This document shows positions 1 to 9,031 of a stretch of 64,000 bases of DNA, piece by piece (the first letter of the stretch is position 1; each line of letters begins with the position of its first letter). Below the pieces are notes generated by a model. It had not been told where the DNA came from. It made no database searches and saw nothing but the letters and a program-made list of their open reading frames with translations. Made by a program: the position numbers and the translations under genes. This DNA comes from JAEUSG01 sp964590225 (GTDB taxonomy: Bacteria > Fibrobacterota > OXYB2-FULL-49-7 > JAEUSG01): positions 105,660 through 169,659 of the forward strand of contig CAZPWS010000002.1 in the NCBI GenBank assembly GCA_964590225.1, in the 5' to 3' direction.

Positions 1-123
1 GGTGAATTTTCCCTATCTGCCGCCAATCCTATCTGTTATTCACACGGCCGTTATTACTCTCTCGGTAAAGCACTTGGAAAGTTTGGTTTTTCGGTGGCGA
101 AGCGTAAAAAGGCAAAAAAGTAA
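1..123 (+). CDS. 3-prime end of an unrecognised gene (partial)
   Basis: Frame 1 is open from the first base to a TAA at 121-123 and gives the last 40 residues of a protein. The tail is aromatic and glycine-rich, contains HGRYYSLGKALGKFGFSV, and ends in a lysine-rich stretch. It looks like the C-terminus of a cytoplasmic enzyme; a flavodoxin/NADPH-FMN-reductase-like protein is one guess, not supported enough to name. It converges on the minus-strand gene ending at 132. The start and most of the gene lie outside the window. Confidence 0.5.
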   Translation, partial: GEFSLSAANPICYSHGRYYSLGKALGKFGFSVAKRKKAKK

Positions 124-131
124 TGAACCTT

Positions 132-1700
132 TTAAATGTTCATTCGCAATATCCGTCTGCTTAGAACTTTATTAGCCACTTTTATTTTTACTACATAAAC
201 GCCTTCTGCCATTCTGGAGTTAGCTTTTTCCCATGAATAAGAGAGAACCCCACTGTTTTCTACCATAGAGGTACTTGTGGGCAATAGAACGGCAATTTTC
301 TTGCCTGAAAGAGTGAAAATTTCAGCGACAACTTTTTGGTTCTCCGAATAGTTGCTTAACAAACCAGATAATCGTATTTCAACAGCAGAATTAAATGGAT
401 TTGGTGAGCATGTCATTTTTAAAACTCCAGCAGTGCTGCTGCCGATTTCTGAGGCTACATTTGCATTAGGATTAGTAATAACCCTAACTCCTATCCCTAT
501 TGGGGTTGTTGCAACGGCAGGATGGCTTTCGTACACTACGACTGTTCTTCCATTGCCATCCGAGGAATAGCTTTGATTTGAAGCTGGCATATTTGCTGTA
601 CCGGCAACAGCTTTTTCCGAAGTTTCGACAACCCTTGAACTCGAAAACGATTTCGTCAAAATGTTATCATATGAAATGGAACCGCTTGTCGCTGCACTCT
701 GCCAGCCCAGAATAAAGCTATAGCCGTCCCACGCAACAGCAGGTCTATTTCCTCCTGCAGAAGGATATGGATTAGTAATAGCGATGGTTCCATCGAGAGA
801 AGACGGCGAAACTAATGCCATACCACCATCGACAGCACCACCTCTTCCGCCAGTTACAAAGAAATTTCCCCAAACAACCGTTATATTGTTTCCATCCGTC
901 GCAACCGAAATTTCATGTCCGAGCCTCAGCCCACTTCCGATAATATTAGCGGCTATCGATTTTCCATTTTCTATTAAACGAAAGCTTATTGTTCTTCTTG
1001 GAATTGAACGGTTTACAACACTCGAAAAAGCCAAGAATGTTTTACCTGCCTCTAAGGGAAGTAGGACGGGAGCACCGCTATTGATTTCTGTGTTGGATCC
1101 AACTTTGACAAACGGAATAGTATCGACAGCAGAAAAAGAGCCATCTATTGCCAGATACCGTAGAGCAATCAGGTAGCTATCCATATAAAGGGCACTTGAA
1201 TCTCTCTTGAATGTTCGCCAAGCTATAACAAAACCGTCACCGTTCGAACAGGCATAAGGGTCTTTTTGATTTCTGCTTCCTTCCGCAACTATCACTCCAT
1301 TCGGATCTATAACAGTTCCATCGGTTGCAGCAATGCGAGCACCGTAAACATCGTAATCTTTTCCGTTACGGAGATCGCTCCAGACAACAAGAAAGGTTCC
1401 ATTGTTATAGGCAACGCGTGGCTGTTCCTGAGCATCAGCCGCATCACAAATAGCAAAAGGGGTCTGATCAGTCTTATCGCCAAGTAAATTAAGCCGCATG
1501 CCAACTATAGAGCTATTCTCATTAAAACCCGACTGCCATACCACAAGATAATTTGAATCCCCCTTTGCGATAGAAGGATAATAGGCGTCCTTTTGATTAT
1601 GGTTGGGTAGTATAAGCTCATCGTTCACGCTTAATTGTTGAGCGTGCGAATATGCGATAGTCAAAATAAAAACTAAAAGAATATATGGTAATTTTTTCAT
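132..1700 (-). CDS. Secreted VVW-repeat protein with C-terminal sorting domain (locus A)
   Basis: 522 aa. A signal peptide (about residues 1-20, cleavage near SHA-QQ) is followed by beta-propeller-like repeats built around YLVVWQ (51-56) and FLVVWSD (103-109) and a DVYGARI...IDPNG pattern. The end (about 431-522) is an SPNPFN...EGVYVVKI domain typical of type IX-like sorting signals or FlgD-like folds. It is the last gene of a three-gene minus-strand operon, 12 nt after the NHL-type gene. Its paralogues at 33099-34499 and 43830-45233 share the repeats but lack the sorting domain. No catalytic motif was recognised; a binding or scaffold role at the cell surface is inference. The start is supported by a GAGG upstream of the ATG. 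Confidence 0.8.
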   Translation of the reverse strand: MKKLPYILLVFILTIAYSHAQQLSVNDELILPNHNQKDAYYPSIAKGDSNYLVVWQSGFNENSSIVGMRLNLLGDKTDQTPFAICDAADAQEQPRVAYNNGTFLVVWSDLRNGKDYDVYGARIAATDGTVIDPNGVIVAEGSRNQKDPYACSNGDGFVIAWRTFKRDSSALYMDSYLIALRYLAIDGSFSAVDTIPFVKVGSNTEINSGAPVLLPLEAGKTFLAFSSVVNRSIPRRTISFRLIENGKSIAANIIGSGLRLGHEISVATDGNNITVVWGNFFVTGGRGGAVDGGMALVSPSSLDGTIAITNPYPSAGGNRPAVAWDGYSFILGWQSAATSGSISYDNILTKSFSSSRVVETSEKAVAGTANMPASNQSYSSDGNGRTVVVYESHPAVATTPIGIGVRVITNPNANVASEIGSSTAGVLKMTCSPNPFNSAVEIRLSGLLSNYSENQKVVAEIFTLSGKKIAVLLPTSTSMVENSGVLSYSWEKANSRMAEGVYVVKIKVANKVLSRRILRMNI

Positions 1701-1712
1701 TGTTTACCTCGC

Positions 1713-2759
1713 TTAATTTCTTGGTATCATATGAAATAGCCCATGGCGCCCCGCCCATAATCCATAAGAGCCATCTGAAGGGAAAACAACAGCGCCAGGC
1801 CAATTCGAAGAACCGGAAATGGGGGCGGCATAGTCACTATTATTTGCTTTAGGCATAAACCATATGTTTACACCATTTGCAGTGTTAAGCGCCTTGCTTC
1901 GGCCAAGCGCAAAAAGAGTGTCCGAGCTTTCAAGATCATTGCGCCAGCAAAACATATCATCTCCGCCTCCTATGTAAAGATAGCGGCCGCTCTGACTTAT
2001 TGACATACCTGTTGGACACCACAATGCACCCGTGATCTGTGTCGATATACCCGTTGATAGATCCATAGAATAGCTGGGGCCTCTATAATGATAATAAAAA
2101 CGCATTTTAGTAACATCAAGTGCTATGCCGTCAAAAGCACTACTGCTAAAACTAAGAACGGCCGTAGTCAATTTCTTATATCCCCCGCAATCTGGTGGAG
2201 TAGTGCCATTTGGCATAAAAGCGTATATCTCTCCACTTATGCAGTCCTTGGCAATAATAAGGTAGGCGCCGCCAGTACCGGAAGTTGGACCAACAGTACT
2301 AACCATGCCGCTATCTACATTGATATAGCGCCACTGTTTATTTACGCCATCCCGCAAAAAAACATGCTTGCCATCGTCCGAAGCGCAGATACAATTAGTG
2401 TTATTGTACCCCCATCCACCAAATCGGGCTCTGCTAACCGGTCCGTCAAGATAGCCCTTGGCTCCTCCTGTAAAAGAGGACACCATATCCTTCGTTTTGC
2501 TGTAGCGACGCATAACAGAGTATGCCGTATTAGTATAGTAAGCGTTTCCAGAGCTGTCCACGGTAAGACCTTTTGATAAGTCGCAATCTTCAGCTTCTCC
2601 CACGGGACCGTTGCCAATAAAGTGACAACCAATGCCTTCTCTACCTTCTTTTGTAACAAGAACAAGGTCGTAATGCTGGTCGGCGGGTGGATCCTGTCGT
2701 GTCTGACCAATCAAAGGCACTATCAGAAGTGACAGCAATAGAAAAACCGTAGTATTCAT
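1713..2759 (-). CDS. Secreted NHL-like beta-propeller protein (locus A)
   Basis: 348 aa with a signal peptide (about 1-19) and NHL/SMP-30-like propeller motifs such as GLTVDSSGNAYYTN and YLDGPVSRARFGG. Unlike its paralogues at 31636-33075 and 45258-46706 it has no C-terminal sorting domain and ends at GLFHMIPRN. It lies 19 nt after the 1365-aa gene and 12 nt before the VVW-repeat gene, so the three are probably one transcript. A good ribosome site (AAGGAGG) precedes the ATG. Function unknown; NHL propellers generally bind ligands or proteins, and here export with its CTD-bearing neighbour is inferred. Confidence 0.75.
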   Translation of the reverse strand: MNTTVFLLLSLLIVPLIGQTRQDPPADQHYDLVLVTKEGREGIGCHFIGNGPVGEAEDCDLSKGLTVDSSGNAYYTNTAYSVMRRYSKTKDMVSSFTGGAKGYLDGPVSRARFGGWGYNNTNCICASDDGKHVFLRDGVNKQWRYINVDSGMVSTVGPTSGTGGAYLIIAKDCISGEIYAFMPNGTTPPDCGGYKKLTTAVLSFSSSAFDGIALDVTKMRFYYHYRGPSYSMDLSTGISTQITGALWCPTGMSISQSGRYLYIGGGDDMFCWRNDLESSDTLFALGRSKALNTANGVNIWFMPKANNSDYAAPISGSSNWPGAVVFPSDGSYGLWAGRHGLFHMIPRN

Positions 2760-2778
2760 ACCAGCCTCCTTATTACTA

Positions 2779-5700
2779 CTATTTTGTTAAAACGATACGC
2801 TTCTTAAACTCCCTGTTTTGAGCTTTTACATGTACAAAATAAACTCCACTTGCCTGTCCATTAGCGTTCCAGTTGAAGGAATATTTTCTTCCATTGCCAA
2901 CCACGCCAATAGCCTCTGGCATAATTTTTTCGACGACACGACCGGTTGCGTCGAAAATTAGGGCCATTGGTGGTAAAAGTTGACCATAACTCTTATCAAC
3001 CGTTCCAAGCTGAAAAGTAATGGAAATAGAGGGATTAAACGGATTGGGAGATGCCGTTAAGCCATCAACCAATTCTTCGCTATTGCTACTATTCTCAGAG
3101 GCAATAACCCATGATGAGTCAAGGGGCTCAACAACAATAAAATAATTACTGTAGGCTTCGCTTAGATTACCTCCAGGAATTTGCACACGACCGGCTGAAT
3201 AAGTGGTCTCCCATACAACAAAGTTCGATATAGTGTCGCCATTTGGAGTAAATCTACTCGTAAGCCATGTGGGACGGGCAGTTTGAGACCTGTCCATCAT
3301 GAGATATACTTTGAGCGCTTTATTACTTGTGAAAGCAATTATAGAATCATTCCTTGCATAGTACTTACTATACATGGAACCACAACGCAACAGTGGTAAA
3401 TTCTCATACTCTGGTGGGATAGATGTCATCTTTGTGGACTGATCGATAAAGACATCAACATCGGTAGTAAACTGAGTCCAGACATATTCGGTTGGACGGG
3501 TATTTGTAATTAACAGCGGCTCCCTGTGAATGAATGAGATAGTTGCATTAGATACGGAATTCGGAGTAGTCGCACGATCTCTGACCCCATTTACCGTTAG
3601 GGTATAAGAAGTCTGATATTGCATCGGGCTACAGGTAAGAATTACTGTCTTGTTGTCTGACTGCAATACTGCTCCTGAAACTGTCACCCCGTTACTGAGT
3701 GAATAGTTGGCGATATTCTGTGCGGATGCACTTTCCAGGGCTTCGGAAAAAGTTACAGTTACAACTGCGTCTGTACTTACAGATACAGCACCAACTGGAA
3801 ATGGAGCTTCGGTGTCTGCCGGGGTGTTTATACTTGAGGCCTCAGCTCTTACTCCTTCAACATTAGAACCACTTACTGCTGCTACGGCATAACTATAGGA
3901 GGTTGACTCTGTGAGTCCATCATCTTCAAACACCAATTTGTCGGTTGTTGAGATCAGGACACCATTACGGTAAACATTGTAGTACCATATTCCACTTTCC
4001 GGATCACTTGATGCACCCCATGATAGCGAAACTTTCTGGGCATTCACAACTGTTGCTGTAAGATTGGATGGCGCCGTAGCCTGAGTAAGATCGCTTGTGG
4101 CAACATTTGAAAAACCACTCATGTTGCTGGCAGAATCAAATGTAAATACCGCTGCAAACACCAATCCTGAAGAAGGAACAGTAAATGCCACCTGATCCTG
4201 TGTACCCGCAGCCGCAGTCAGACTTTTGCCAACTGTATTTGCCGCCCACCAGTTGAGATACTTCAGATCATCTGTTTGATTGTAAACAAGTGGTTTTGTA
4301 CCCCACACAATGTGATAGCGCTTTGCATCAACTGGCACAGTCCATCTAACAGTACAATTAGTTCCGCTCCTCTCCATTACGGCATCCTGAATGGCGGCTG
4401 GCGGAGTTGTGTCGCTTCTTGTGTTATTCCTGACGAACTGAATCCATCTGCCGGCATATGCGCCTGTCCAATTACTGCTGCCATCAGCGGTCATCGGTTT
4501 GCCCGTTGAACCTTCACCATTAGGAACTGTTATCCCTGTATTTATATAGGTCATGGCATGATCAAGAAACACCCGTTTTCCAGTATTCCAGTAATACCAA
4601 GCTTGTGGATCGAGAACAGTAAATGATCCGATATATGAATTCTGCACCTGTGGAGAATAAGCTCTATAACCAAAATTGCCATAATGCAGATTCCAGTGGA
4701 GATAAGCCGAAATAAGCTGAAAACTTTCTGCCTGCATTTGCAGATCCCGCTCGCTGATTTGTGTTAGATAGTCAATTACCGGTCGTGCGCCAAAGCCCAT
4801 TTCCCACGGCGCGGTACCAAACTCTCCACAGCACATGGTATTATAATCGCCAAACTGCGGGCGAACACGGGCCCTGTTCGTAAGCATGTTTTCCTTTAAT
4901 AATCTTTCCATTACAGTATCGCCGGTTACATATAATGCTTGTAAAGCATCCGCCAATGGGTGGCCACCATGCCGTGCTATTGTAGGAAAACCAACTGTAA
5001 GATTTTTCCTGAATTCCACAATAAATTTGTAATAATCCTTCTGCCAGTAGTTTCCCGTTATCCAGTAATAATCCTTCATATGATGATGCCAATAGTGGGC
5101 ATTATCAATACTGGTTGAATAACCAATTGGATAGTATCCTGAAGCAGTCTCGGCAAGTATGGCACTATCCATGACTCCCGCTCCCATATTCTGGTCACGC
5201 AAACTCATAGGAGAAAAGCTCGGTGACGCAGTACCGTTATTCATACCCAATTTTAAAAGCGAAAAATCTGTTGCAAAATTATACTGAGCCATCCACTGTG
5301 GTCTGATATTCATTTCCCCGATCGCTTCTCGTTCGGCAACAAACCAGTCCGCAGGATTTTCAGATGCCCAAAATTGACCACCTCCCTGTGGATAGCCACC
5401 AGCAGCTGCCGTATTTGTACGACGCCCATTAAGGACAAAGAAGTACCAACCTAAATTCGCAGCTGATGGATTTGCCGGTATGCGAGAATCGGTTGTGGAT
5501 ATTTTTGAGGTAAATGGTATTAAACCTTCAAGATCAAGGCTTGCCCCCGCACTTCCCACATATGAGACAGGAAGGGAGGCCACTGGATGATAGTCAACCG
5601 TCTTGGAGAATTTTAGGAGTTCGTTATCAGATGAACTTTGATGAAAATTTAAAACTACCTCTTTATAAACATGCTGCATGTCGGCTAACCAATAAAGGTG

Positions 5701-6876
5701 AGTCGGGGAGAAGGTGGGATTTCTTTTTGCTCCATGAATCTGGCAGCTCCACTCAGGGAAAAGCTGCACAGAAAGTTTCTGATTCTGGTCAACCTTTATT
5801 CCATTTGGATACATCTGCCAGAAGTGTCTTGTTTTAACTGTAACGCCAACAGTACCATTGTCGAGCGTAATAAAGCCATCAGGCCTGCCACCCGTTCCTA
5901 ATACTGTAGTTGTATCTCCCGCTCCATCTGCTCTGTAAATGTTAAATAGTGTGTCGTGCAGTTGACCCAACATTACGCCTGTACCAAGAGTAGTGCTGTG
6001 AACCGTCCCATTACCTAAGCCGCTTTTTACACTAACTGTTCCGGCAAGATTGAGATCAAAATTCAGGTTAAGGGCATGAAAATAGAGCGGCCAGCTGTAT
6101 TTTTTTGTTTTTGATGAATTCTGGAGCTGATAATCAACCTTAATATGCGACTTGCCTGCATAGGCATAAATTCTGACCGCCCAACCATGCGTATGGTCCG
6201 ATGGGCTTGTGTATTTTGTTACCGCTTCTGCCCTTATAACAACCGCCACAGGCCCAACCTCTTCCACTTCAACTTTTATATCCGATCGATCCGCATCAAG
6301 CTGTAAATCACCATTAAGACGACCGATAAATTCACCGCCGCTATTTGCATTTGGTTTGACAACAAGGTTTGCAGAACCAAAATTACCACCATTTGTGGGA
6401 TCGTACCATACTTCGTTTAGTATGTTGAAACCGCTTTTTTTAACAGTAAATTTGAGGGAATTGCCAGTAGTTACGGTAATCAAATCATTGGTTTGTTCAA
6501 CGGAGAGCGTTGAAGAGGGGGGAGTTCCAGTGCCATCATCCTTCAGGTAATACTTCGTTGTACCTGTTCCTGCCCCTGTAAAGGACGAAACGGTTGGAAG
6601 ATAGGTTACGGCTATGTTTGTAATACTCTGATCACCAATATATCGTCTGCTTAATACCTCAAACTGTGCTGGAACCGTTACTCCCGAAGCGTCGGTCAAT
6701 CTGAAAGAGTTCGTGTTTTGATAAATTCCCTTTGGTAGGGGAACCACGGTTCTTATTGGATATCCATCAGAACCGACACCTGCACACTCTTTAACGGATA
6801 GCTCAACATTTAAAGCAGAAAAAGTGTTTACGACAGAAAGAACTCCGACACAGAATGCCACTAAGCGCATGAACAT
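2779..6876 (-). CDS. Large secreted carbohydrate-active protein, exo-rhamnogalacturonan-lyase-like
   Basis: 1365 aa with a signal peptide. The N-terminal two thirds begins with a GYPIRTVVPLPKGIYQ / FRLTDASGVTVPAQ pattern and contains HYWHHHMKDYYWITGNYW, resembling the RIFT-barrel exo-rhamnogalacturonan lyase (PcRGLX/YetA-like) family. It is followed by two fibronectin type III domains (about 850-1030), a Big_5-type Ig-like domain (about 1035-1125), a small beta domain common in exported lyases, and an SPNPFN sorting domain (1276-1365). It probably cleaves or binds pectin-type glycans outside the cell. It is the first gene of the locus A operon; AAGGAGG precedes two possible ATGs (6876 and 6870). 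The catalytic assignment is from resemblance only. Confidence 0.6.
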   Translation of the reverse strand: MFMRLVAFCVGVLSVVNTFSALNVELSVKECAGVGSDGYPIRTVVPLPKGIYQNTNSFRLTDASGVTVPAQFEVLSRRYIGDQSITNIAVTYLPTVSSFTGAGTGTTKYYLKDDGTGTPPSSTLSVEQTNDLITVTTGNSLKFTVKKSGFNILNEVWYDPTNGGNFGSANLVVKPNANSGGEFIGRLNGDLQLDADRSDIKVEVEEVGPVAVVIRAEAVTKYTSPSDHTHGWAVRIYAYAGKSHIKVDYQLQNSSKTKKYSWPLYFHALNLNFDLNLAGTVSVKSGLGNGTVHSTTLGTGVMLGQLHDTLFNIYRADGAGDTTTVLGTGGRPDGFITLDNGTVGVTVKTRHFWQMYPNGIKVDQNQKLSVQLFPEWSCQIHGAKRNPTFSPTHLYWLADMQHVYKEVVLNFHQSSSDNELLKFSKTVDYHPVASLPVSYVGSAGASLDLEGLIPFTSKISTTDSRIPANPSAANLGWYFFVLNGRRTNTAAAGGYPQGGGQFWASENPADWFVAEREAIGEMNIRPQWMAQYNFATDFSLLKLGMNNGTASPSFSPMSLRDQNMGAGVMDSAILAETASGYYPIGYSTSIDNAHYWHHHMKDYYWITGNYWQKDYYKFIVEFRKNLTVGFPTIARHGGHPLADALQALYVTGDTVMERLLKENMLTNRARVRPQFGDYNTMCCGEFGTAPWEMGFGARPVIDYLTQISERDLQMQAESFQLISAYLHWNLHYGNFGYRAYSPQVQNSYIGSFTVLDPQAWYYWNTGKRVFLDHAMTYINTGITVPNGEGSTGKPMTADGSSNWTGAYAGRWIQFVRNNTRSDTTPPAAIQDAVMERSGTNCTVRWTVPVDAKRYHIVWGTKPLVYNQTDDLKYLNWWAANTVGKSLTAAAGTQDQVAFTVPSSGLVFAAVFTFDSASNMSGFSNVATSDLTQATAPSNLTATVVNAQKVSLSWGASSDPESGIWYYNVYRNGVLISTTDKLVFEDDGLTESTSYSYAVAAVSGSNVEGVRAEASSINTPADTEAPFPVGAVSVSTDAVVTVTFSEALESASAQNIANYSLSNGVTVSGAVLQSDNKTVILTCSPMQYQTSYTLTVNGVRDRATTPNSVSNATISFIHREPLLITNTRPTEYVWTQFTTDVDVFIDQSTKMTSIPPEYENLPLLRCGSMYSKYYARNDSIIAFTSNKALKVYLMMDRSQTARPTWLTSRFTPNGDTISNFVVWETTYSAGRVQIPGGNLSEAYSNYFIVVEPLDSSWVIASENSSNSEELVDGLTASPNPFNPSISITFQLGTVDKSYGQLLPPMALIFDATGRVVEKIMPEAIGVVGNGRKYSFNWNANGQASGVYFVHVKAQNREFKKRIVLTK

Positions 6877-6932
6877 AACGCCTCCTTGAAATAGTGTTTA
6901 TTTATAACAATTGTTTCGTCAATTATTGTTTA

Positions 6933-6940
6933 TACCATAT
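6933..6940 (-). promoter_or_regulatory. ATATGGTA motif upstream of locus A
   Basis: On the minus strand this reads ATATGGTA within TATAATATGGTATAAAC, 57 bp before the start of the 1365-aa gene. The same 8-mer in the same orientation lies upstream of loci B and C. It could be part of a promoter or a regulator site; this is inference from three aligned copies. Confidence 0.35.
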
Positions 6941-7021
6941 TATACATAGAAGGAAAACGACATACAATACATATACGATATGATTTTTATACTATTTCCA
7001 TCGATTTTGTGTCAAATTAAT

Positions 7022-9025
7022 CTAAAAAACGCTAATCTTGTACTCTTTTGGAGTTTTGCCAGTGATGTCTTTAAAGATTCTGTAAAAATGAGAGCTGTTT
7101 TTAATGCCAATCATATACCCAATTTCTTCAAAATTCTTGTCCGGGTTTGCTAAAATCAGCTCCTTAGCACGATTTACTCTTATTTCATTTATTAGGTGTG
7201 GTAATTTCTTCTTATTCCTATTCATTATTTCATAAAAGCGGCCATAACTAAAATGGAGTGCATTTCTGATAATATTAGCCGATAACTCGTCAGCAAGATG
7301 CGTCTTAACATACCCAACAACCATTTCATACTCCCTGTCTTGTTGTGGGACTAACGAAGAATGGTTCGTAATTTTTCGCCGTTTTATATGAAAAAACAGT
7401 ATTGGCGCAAAAACTAATACCAAAACTATTACAACAGGAATACTACCAGTTTTTTTATCAGAAGAAACAACCGTAATAAGCTTAAAATAGCTACTTGAAT
7501 GGGTAAAACCTTTTATGGCGCTACCAAAATATTTGGGAATAGTTGAATAATTTGAAATAAAATATGCTGTTGCAGACAAGCGCCAAGTACGACTCTGTAA
7601 GGAATCAATAACTCTACCCCTAAACCGCAACTCATTCTTAACTGTATCAAAAAAAATATTCGCTTTTTTTCCATCGAGATATAGGCCGATATTATCTTGC
7701 AACTTATCTGATTTTGTGGAATTGGGCGTCCTTCTTTCAAAGGCACCTATTTTATTTCCCCCAACCGAGATATTGTAAACAAAATTATGGCACGGTATAT
7801 ATTCTCCATATTTGTTTCCTGGATGTCCCAACAGATAGTTTGAATCATTAATAGCGACTATGAAATAAAGTAGCGAATCAGCTGAGACAGATCTTTCAAA
7901 ATCCACACGAAACCAATACCACTCGCCCGCTTTTATCTCATTAAGTGGCGTACCATCCGGTTTGTCAAATAAGCGACACCCCTTAATTATAACTTGTGAT
8001 TTTACACCCTCTTTTTGAGCAAACCAAACCGCCTCACTCCAATCACCAGAAACAGCGTGCATATTGATAAATCTTACCTGCCAGTAATAGCTACCACTGT
8101 AAATATGGAAGGGGACAATCCGCCCGAAAAGTTTTTGAGGAGCTTTCTCAATTAAAGAGAAAATTGGCATTATCGAGTTGGAGGCTGAATAGAGTCGCCA
8201 TTCAGAAATAGCAATATTCTGCTTTTCTATATCAACACCGCTATCTGAAACTGATAAATTGCAGGAGCTGCCATCTATGGCTGTTTTCATGCCTACGGGT
8301 TTGGGAGGAATGGAAAAAATCCTTTTGTCTGAAACTGCAAATTCATCAAGAGCGACAAACCAAGAATAACCTTCGGTAGAATTAGCGGTACAGGTAATAT
8401 TCAGGTACTTCAATGGATAATACCATTCTCTTGTGATGCTTCCCACCGTATCACCATTAACAAAGAGCATAATATGGGCAATGTTTGAATCAGAGAAAGT
8501 TAATCTTGATTCAATACAATACTCAACCCCTGCCTTGATAGCGACCGACAAATGGCTGCCAAGACTCTCGGCAGCATTTCTTTCCACAAGAAGCAACTTA
8601 AATAAATCACCCTCGGGTATTCTATGCAACTCATATTGGAAAAGCGGTCCAGGTTGATCCGGTTGAATTTTATCTGTAACACTTATTCCCATTGGAAAAA
8701 GTATTATGTCGTGAAGCAGTGATTCGCGCCCCAACTCCTTTATAACCGAGTCTATTCTTATGTAAAATCTGAGCCATGACTCATTCATAAAATTGAGTTC
8801 GCATCCACCACTGCCACCACTTGAAGAACCAGAAAGTTGCATGCCATAATTACCTCTAATTGCAGCTTTTTCCGTAAACGCAACTCCATTAAAGTTTTTC
8901 CACCCACCGATAAATGGTCTTACCGTTGTGCGCCCATTTATCGTAACGGAAAGTGCGGTGTCCGGTGAAACTGCGGAATATGTTACTTCAAACAACAAAC
9001 AGAGGATAATAAAAAAATGTTTCAT
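7022..9025 (-). CDS. Membrane-anchored AraC-family sensor-regulator
   Basis: 667 aa. A signal peptide or signal anchor (about 1-18) is followed by a large extracytoplasmic region with a jelly-roll-like block (WLRFYIRIDS, EYCIESRLTF, LFVNGD) and an FN3-like block (SEWRLYS ... YYWQVRFIN). A membrane helix at about 528-547 (SIPVVIVLVLVFAPILFFHI) is followed by basic residues. A C-terminal AraC helix-turn-helix pair occupies about 565-665 (RAKELILANPDKNFEEIGY, FYRIFKDITGKTPKEY). The architecture implies direct transcriptional control by an external, probably saccharide, ligand. A paralogue is encoded at 18631-20604. It is the last gene of the operon with the outer-membrane barrel (6 nt gap) and lies just upstream of locus A, its likely target (inference). 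Confidence 0.8.
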   Translation of the reverse strand: MKHFFIILCLLFEVTYSAVSPDTALSVTINGRTTVRPFIGGWKNFNGVAFTEKAAIRGNYGMQLSGSSSGGSGGCELNFMNESWLRFYIRIDSVIKELGRESLLHDIILFPMGISVTDKIQPDQPGPLFQYELHRIPEGDLFKLLLVERNAAESLGSHLSVAIKAGVEYCIESRLTFSDSNIAHIMLFVNGDTVGSITREWYYPLKYLNITCTANSTEGYSWFVALDEFAVSDKRIFSIPPKPVGMKTAIDGSSCNLSVSDSGVDIEKQNIAISEWRLYSASNSIMPIFSLIEKAPQKLFGRIVPFHIYSGSYYWQVRFINMHAVSGDWSEAVWFAQKEGVKSQVIIKGCRLFDKPDGTPLNEIKAGEWYWFRVDFERSVSADSLLYFIVAINDSNYLLGHPGNKYGEYIPCHNFVYNISVGGNKIGAFERRTPNSTKSDKLQDNIGLYLDGKKANIFFDTVKNELRFRGRVIDSLQSRTWRLSATAYFISNYSTIPKYFGSAIKGFTHSSSYFKLITVVSSDKKTGSIPVVIVLVLVFAPILFFHIKRRKITNHSSLVPQQDREYEMVVGYVKTHLADELSANIIRNALHFSYGRFYEIMNRNKKKLPHLINEIRVNRAKELILANPDKNFEEIGYMIGIKNSSHFYRIFKDITGKTPKEYKISVF

Positions 9026-9031
9026 ATCAAG

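Noticed and set aside
784..1176. 130-aa open frame on the plus strand opposite the VVW-repeat gene
   Set aside because: It is antisense to a clear secreted gene, has low-complexity composition from the reverse strand, and has no ribosome site.
1683..1690. A further ATATGGTA on the plus strand
   Set aside because: It lies inside the coding start of the 522-aa gene and in the wrong orientation; chance occurrence.
2088..2576. 162-aa plus-strand frame opposite the NHL-type gene
   Set aside because: Shadow of the real gene on the other strand, with no recognisable domain.
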